From Agitococcus sp. (GTDB lineage Bacteria > Pseudomonadota > Gammaproteobacteria > Pseudomonadales > Moraxellaceae), in NCBI GenBank assembly GCA_030646715.1, contig JAUSLJ010000033.1, forward strand, positions 1 through 64,000: a stretch of 64,000 nucleotides of DNA. Reading direction: 5' to 3'. The first letter of the stretch is position 1. Each line of letters starts with the position of its first letter. Of this stretch, positions 62,806-64,000 are shown in pieces. Both the position numbers and the translations under genes were made by a program. Under the pieces are notes generated by a model. That model was not told the DNA's origin and made no database searches. It saw only the letters and a list, made by a program, of their open reading frames with translations.

Positions 62806-63543
62806 ATGGATACGCAAACCAACCTAGAAATACATAAAATTTTAGTTGTTGATGATGATGTTCGCTTACGCACCTTGTTGCAGCGATTTTTAGAAGAACA
62901 AGGTTATAGCGTCAAAGCCGTGCCTGATGCTTTACAAATGGACAGAGTTTTAGCGCGCGAATTGTTTTCCCTGATGGTGCTGGATTTTATGCTACCAGGT
63001 GAAGATGGTTTGTCGATTTGCCGTCGTTTGCGTGCGGCGAATAACCCGATGCCCATTATCATGCTCACTGCAAGAGGTGCTGATTCTGACCGTATCAGTG
63101 GTTTAGATGCAGGCGCAGACGACTATTTACCCAAGCCTTTTAACCCTCAAGAATTATTAGCGCGTATTAAAGCGGTGCTGCGTCGGCAAGTACGAGAGTT
63201 ACCGGGAGCGCCCTCACAAAACGCTGAAGTGGTTAATTTTGGTTCATGGGAATTGGATTTATCGACCCGTGAATTTAGAAAAGACGGTGAGTCTGTACCG
63301 TTAACCACGGGCGAGTTTGCGGTACTGAAAGCCTTGTTGCAACATCCTCGTGAACCCTTAACGCGTGACAAATTAATGAATTTAGCGCGTGGCCGTGAAT
63401 GGGGTGCAATGGAGCGTTCGATTGATGTACAAGTCTCTCGCTTACGCCGTTTGATTGAAGAAAATCCCGCTAAAGCGCGTTATATCCAAACGGTTTGGGG
63501 TGTAGGTTATGTCTTCGTACCCGATGGTAAAGCATCATCCTAA
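62806..63543 (+). CDS. ompR: Response regulator OmpR
   Basis: This 245-residue regulator has a receiver (residues 10-125) with Asp 16-18, phospho-acceptor Asp 60 (VLDFMLPGEDG) and Lys 110 (LPKPF), and a winged-helix output domain (about 145-240: LTTGEFAVLKALLQHP, MERSIDVQVSRLRRLIEE). It resembles OmpR closely, and an EnvZ-like kinase gene follows by 17 bases. It controls porin and osmotic responses in relatives. Confidence 0.92.
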   Translation: MDTQTNLEIHKILVVDDDVRLRTLLQRFLEEQGYSVKAVPDALQMDRVLARELFSLMVLDFMLPGEDGLSICRRLRAANNPMPIIMLTARGADSDRISGLDAGADDYLPKPFNPQELLARIKAVLRRQVRELPGAPSQNAEVVNFGSWELDLSTREFRKDGESVPLTTGEFAVLKALLQHPREPLTRDKLMNLARGREWGAMERSIDVQVSRLRRLIEENPAKARYIQTVWGVGYVFVPDGKASS

Positions 63544-63560
63544 TCTGCTGAGTGACGTGC

Positions 63561-64000
63561 GTGGACAAAAACATCAATATGCAAGATGTGTGGACAAAGC
63601 TCAAACCTAAAAGTGCTGTTTGGCGTACCACTATCGTGATTAGTTTTGTACTGGTGGTGAGTCAGTATTTGTCTTTGGCGTTTTTTTGGTGGAACTTATA
63701 TTTACCTGAAATGCGCCAACACGCACATTACGTTGCCGTCAATTTGACTTTATTGCGTGATGCCGAACAGCAAGCCGTCCAAAACCCTCAAGCTTTAGCG
63801 ATGCATGATTGGATTCAACACGCCACGGGTATTGAAGTGGTGCGTAATCCCGAAGAGTTTCCCTCACTTAAAGACAAGCCTTTAGCCGAGTTCTTTACTC
63901 AAGAATTGGAAAATCAACTGCGAACAGAGTTGCACGAAGATATCGATGTCTATTTTGAGTTTAAACCCAAACCGCGTTTATGGATTTACATTCCCTCGTT
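63561..64000 (+). CDS. envZ: Sensor histidine kinase EnvZ, N-terminal part (cut by window end)
   Basis: An open frame from GTG 63561 runs to the edge. An ATG at 63579 is an alternative start. The first part has a TM helix (about 25-45) beginning WRTTIVISFVLVVSQYLSLA, then the periplasmic sensor opening FFWWNLYLPEMRQHAHYVAV, like EnvZ. The kinase domains lie outside the window. Position after ompR supports the call. Confidence 0.85.
   Translation, partial: MDKNINMQDVWTKLKPKSAVWRTTIVISFVLVVSQYLSLAFFWWNLYLPEMRQHAHYVAVNLTLLRDAEQQAVQNPQALAMHDWIQHATGIEVVRNPEEFPSLKDKPLAEFFTQELENQLRTELHEDIDVYFEFKPKPRLWIYIPS

Noticed and set aside
1-64000. CRISPR array, tRNA or rRNA genes
   Set aside because: No regularly spaced repeat with unique spacers, and no tRNA-like cloverleaf or rRNA segment, was found.

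Overview
The window is chromosomal DNA from a gammaproteobacterium, most likely of the order Pseudomonadales and possibly Moraxellaceae-like. The basis is the gene set (OmpR/EnvZ, Zur-ZnuABC, YheV-PrlC, YaeQ, CvfB-type S1 protein, NrtR-NadV, OruR-type AraC regulators) and a moderately AT-rich composition. The genus is inferred and uncertain. I found no rRNA, tRNA or CRISPR array.

Layout. 1-3.4 kb: the edge of an IS3-family element, an acyl-CoA-binding protein and a three-gene ABC-three-component (Lamassu-like) defence operon. 3.6-7.9 kb: an operon with a cupredoxin-like protein, a GGDEF/EAL receptor and an outer-membrane protein whose signal peptide is extended by a dispersed repeat. 8.0-11.5 kb: NAD salvage (NrtR, NadV, macro domain) with a DUF433/DUF5615 toxin-antitoxin pair inserted between regulator and target. 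12.3-17.8 kb: a TetR-controlled operon combining a DUF2236 oxygenase with a complete LvaABCD-like set (SDR, acyl-CoA dehydrogenase, APH-like kinase, DUF6285), predicted to process 4-oxo/4-hydroxyacyl-CoAs. 17.9-24.0 kb: a desaturase, then a G+C-richer type III polyketide synthase lipid cluster (PKS, methyltransferase, FAD oxidoreductase, acyltransferase, hydrolase). It lies between a truncated hicB and an IS110 transposase remnant and is enclosed by a diverged 79-bp direct repeat.

24.2-36.1 kb is mainly housekeeping: small membrane proteins, AraC regulator, DNA polymerase I, a PhoB-box-controlled phytase-like lipoprotein, YaeQ, DEAD-box helicase and homoserine kinase. 36.2-45.7 kb: CvfB-like protein, a possible MITE, a GTPase with a tail-anchored partner, diguanylate cyclase, the Zur/Znu zinc regulon, a YebC homologue, and an EamA transporter behind a possible attenuator. 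46-57 kb: a c-di-GMP-effector-like protein, AraC regulator, YheV/PrlC, SDR, Tex and formaldehyde detoxification (FrmA/FghA). 57.4-60.7 kb: an AAA+ ATPase/subtilisin-like protease pair, a candidate conflict or regulated-proteolysis system. 60.8-64 kb: CBS protein, chromate transporter and OmpR/EnvZ, with EnvZ cut by the window end.

The most notable accessory modules are the ABC-3C operon, the type III PKS island, the DUF2236+Lva operon, the AAA+/S8 protease pair and the GTPase/tail-anchor pair. Several operators can be read directly: a triple PhoB half-site array, a Zur palindrome, overlapping TetR palindromes and a possible NrtR box. Several palindromic repeat families are scattered between genes. 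In many genes the chosen start is an internal ATG with a clear Shine-Dalgarno rather than the longest reading frame.
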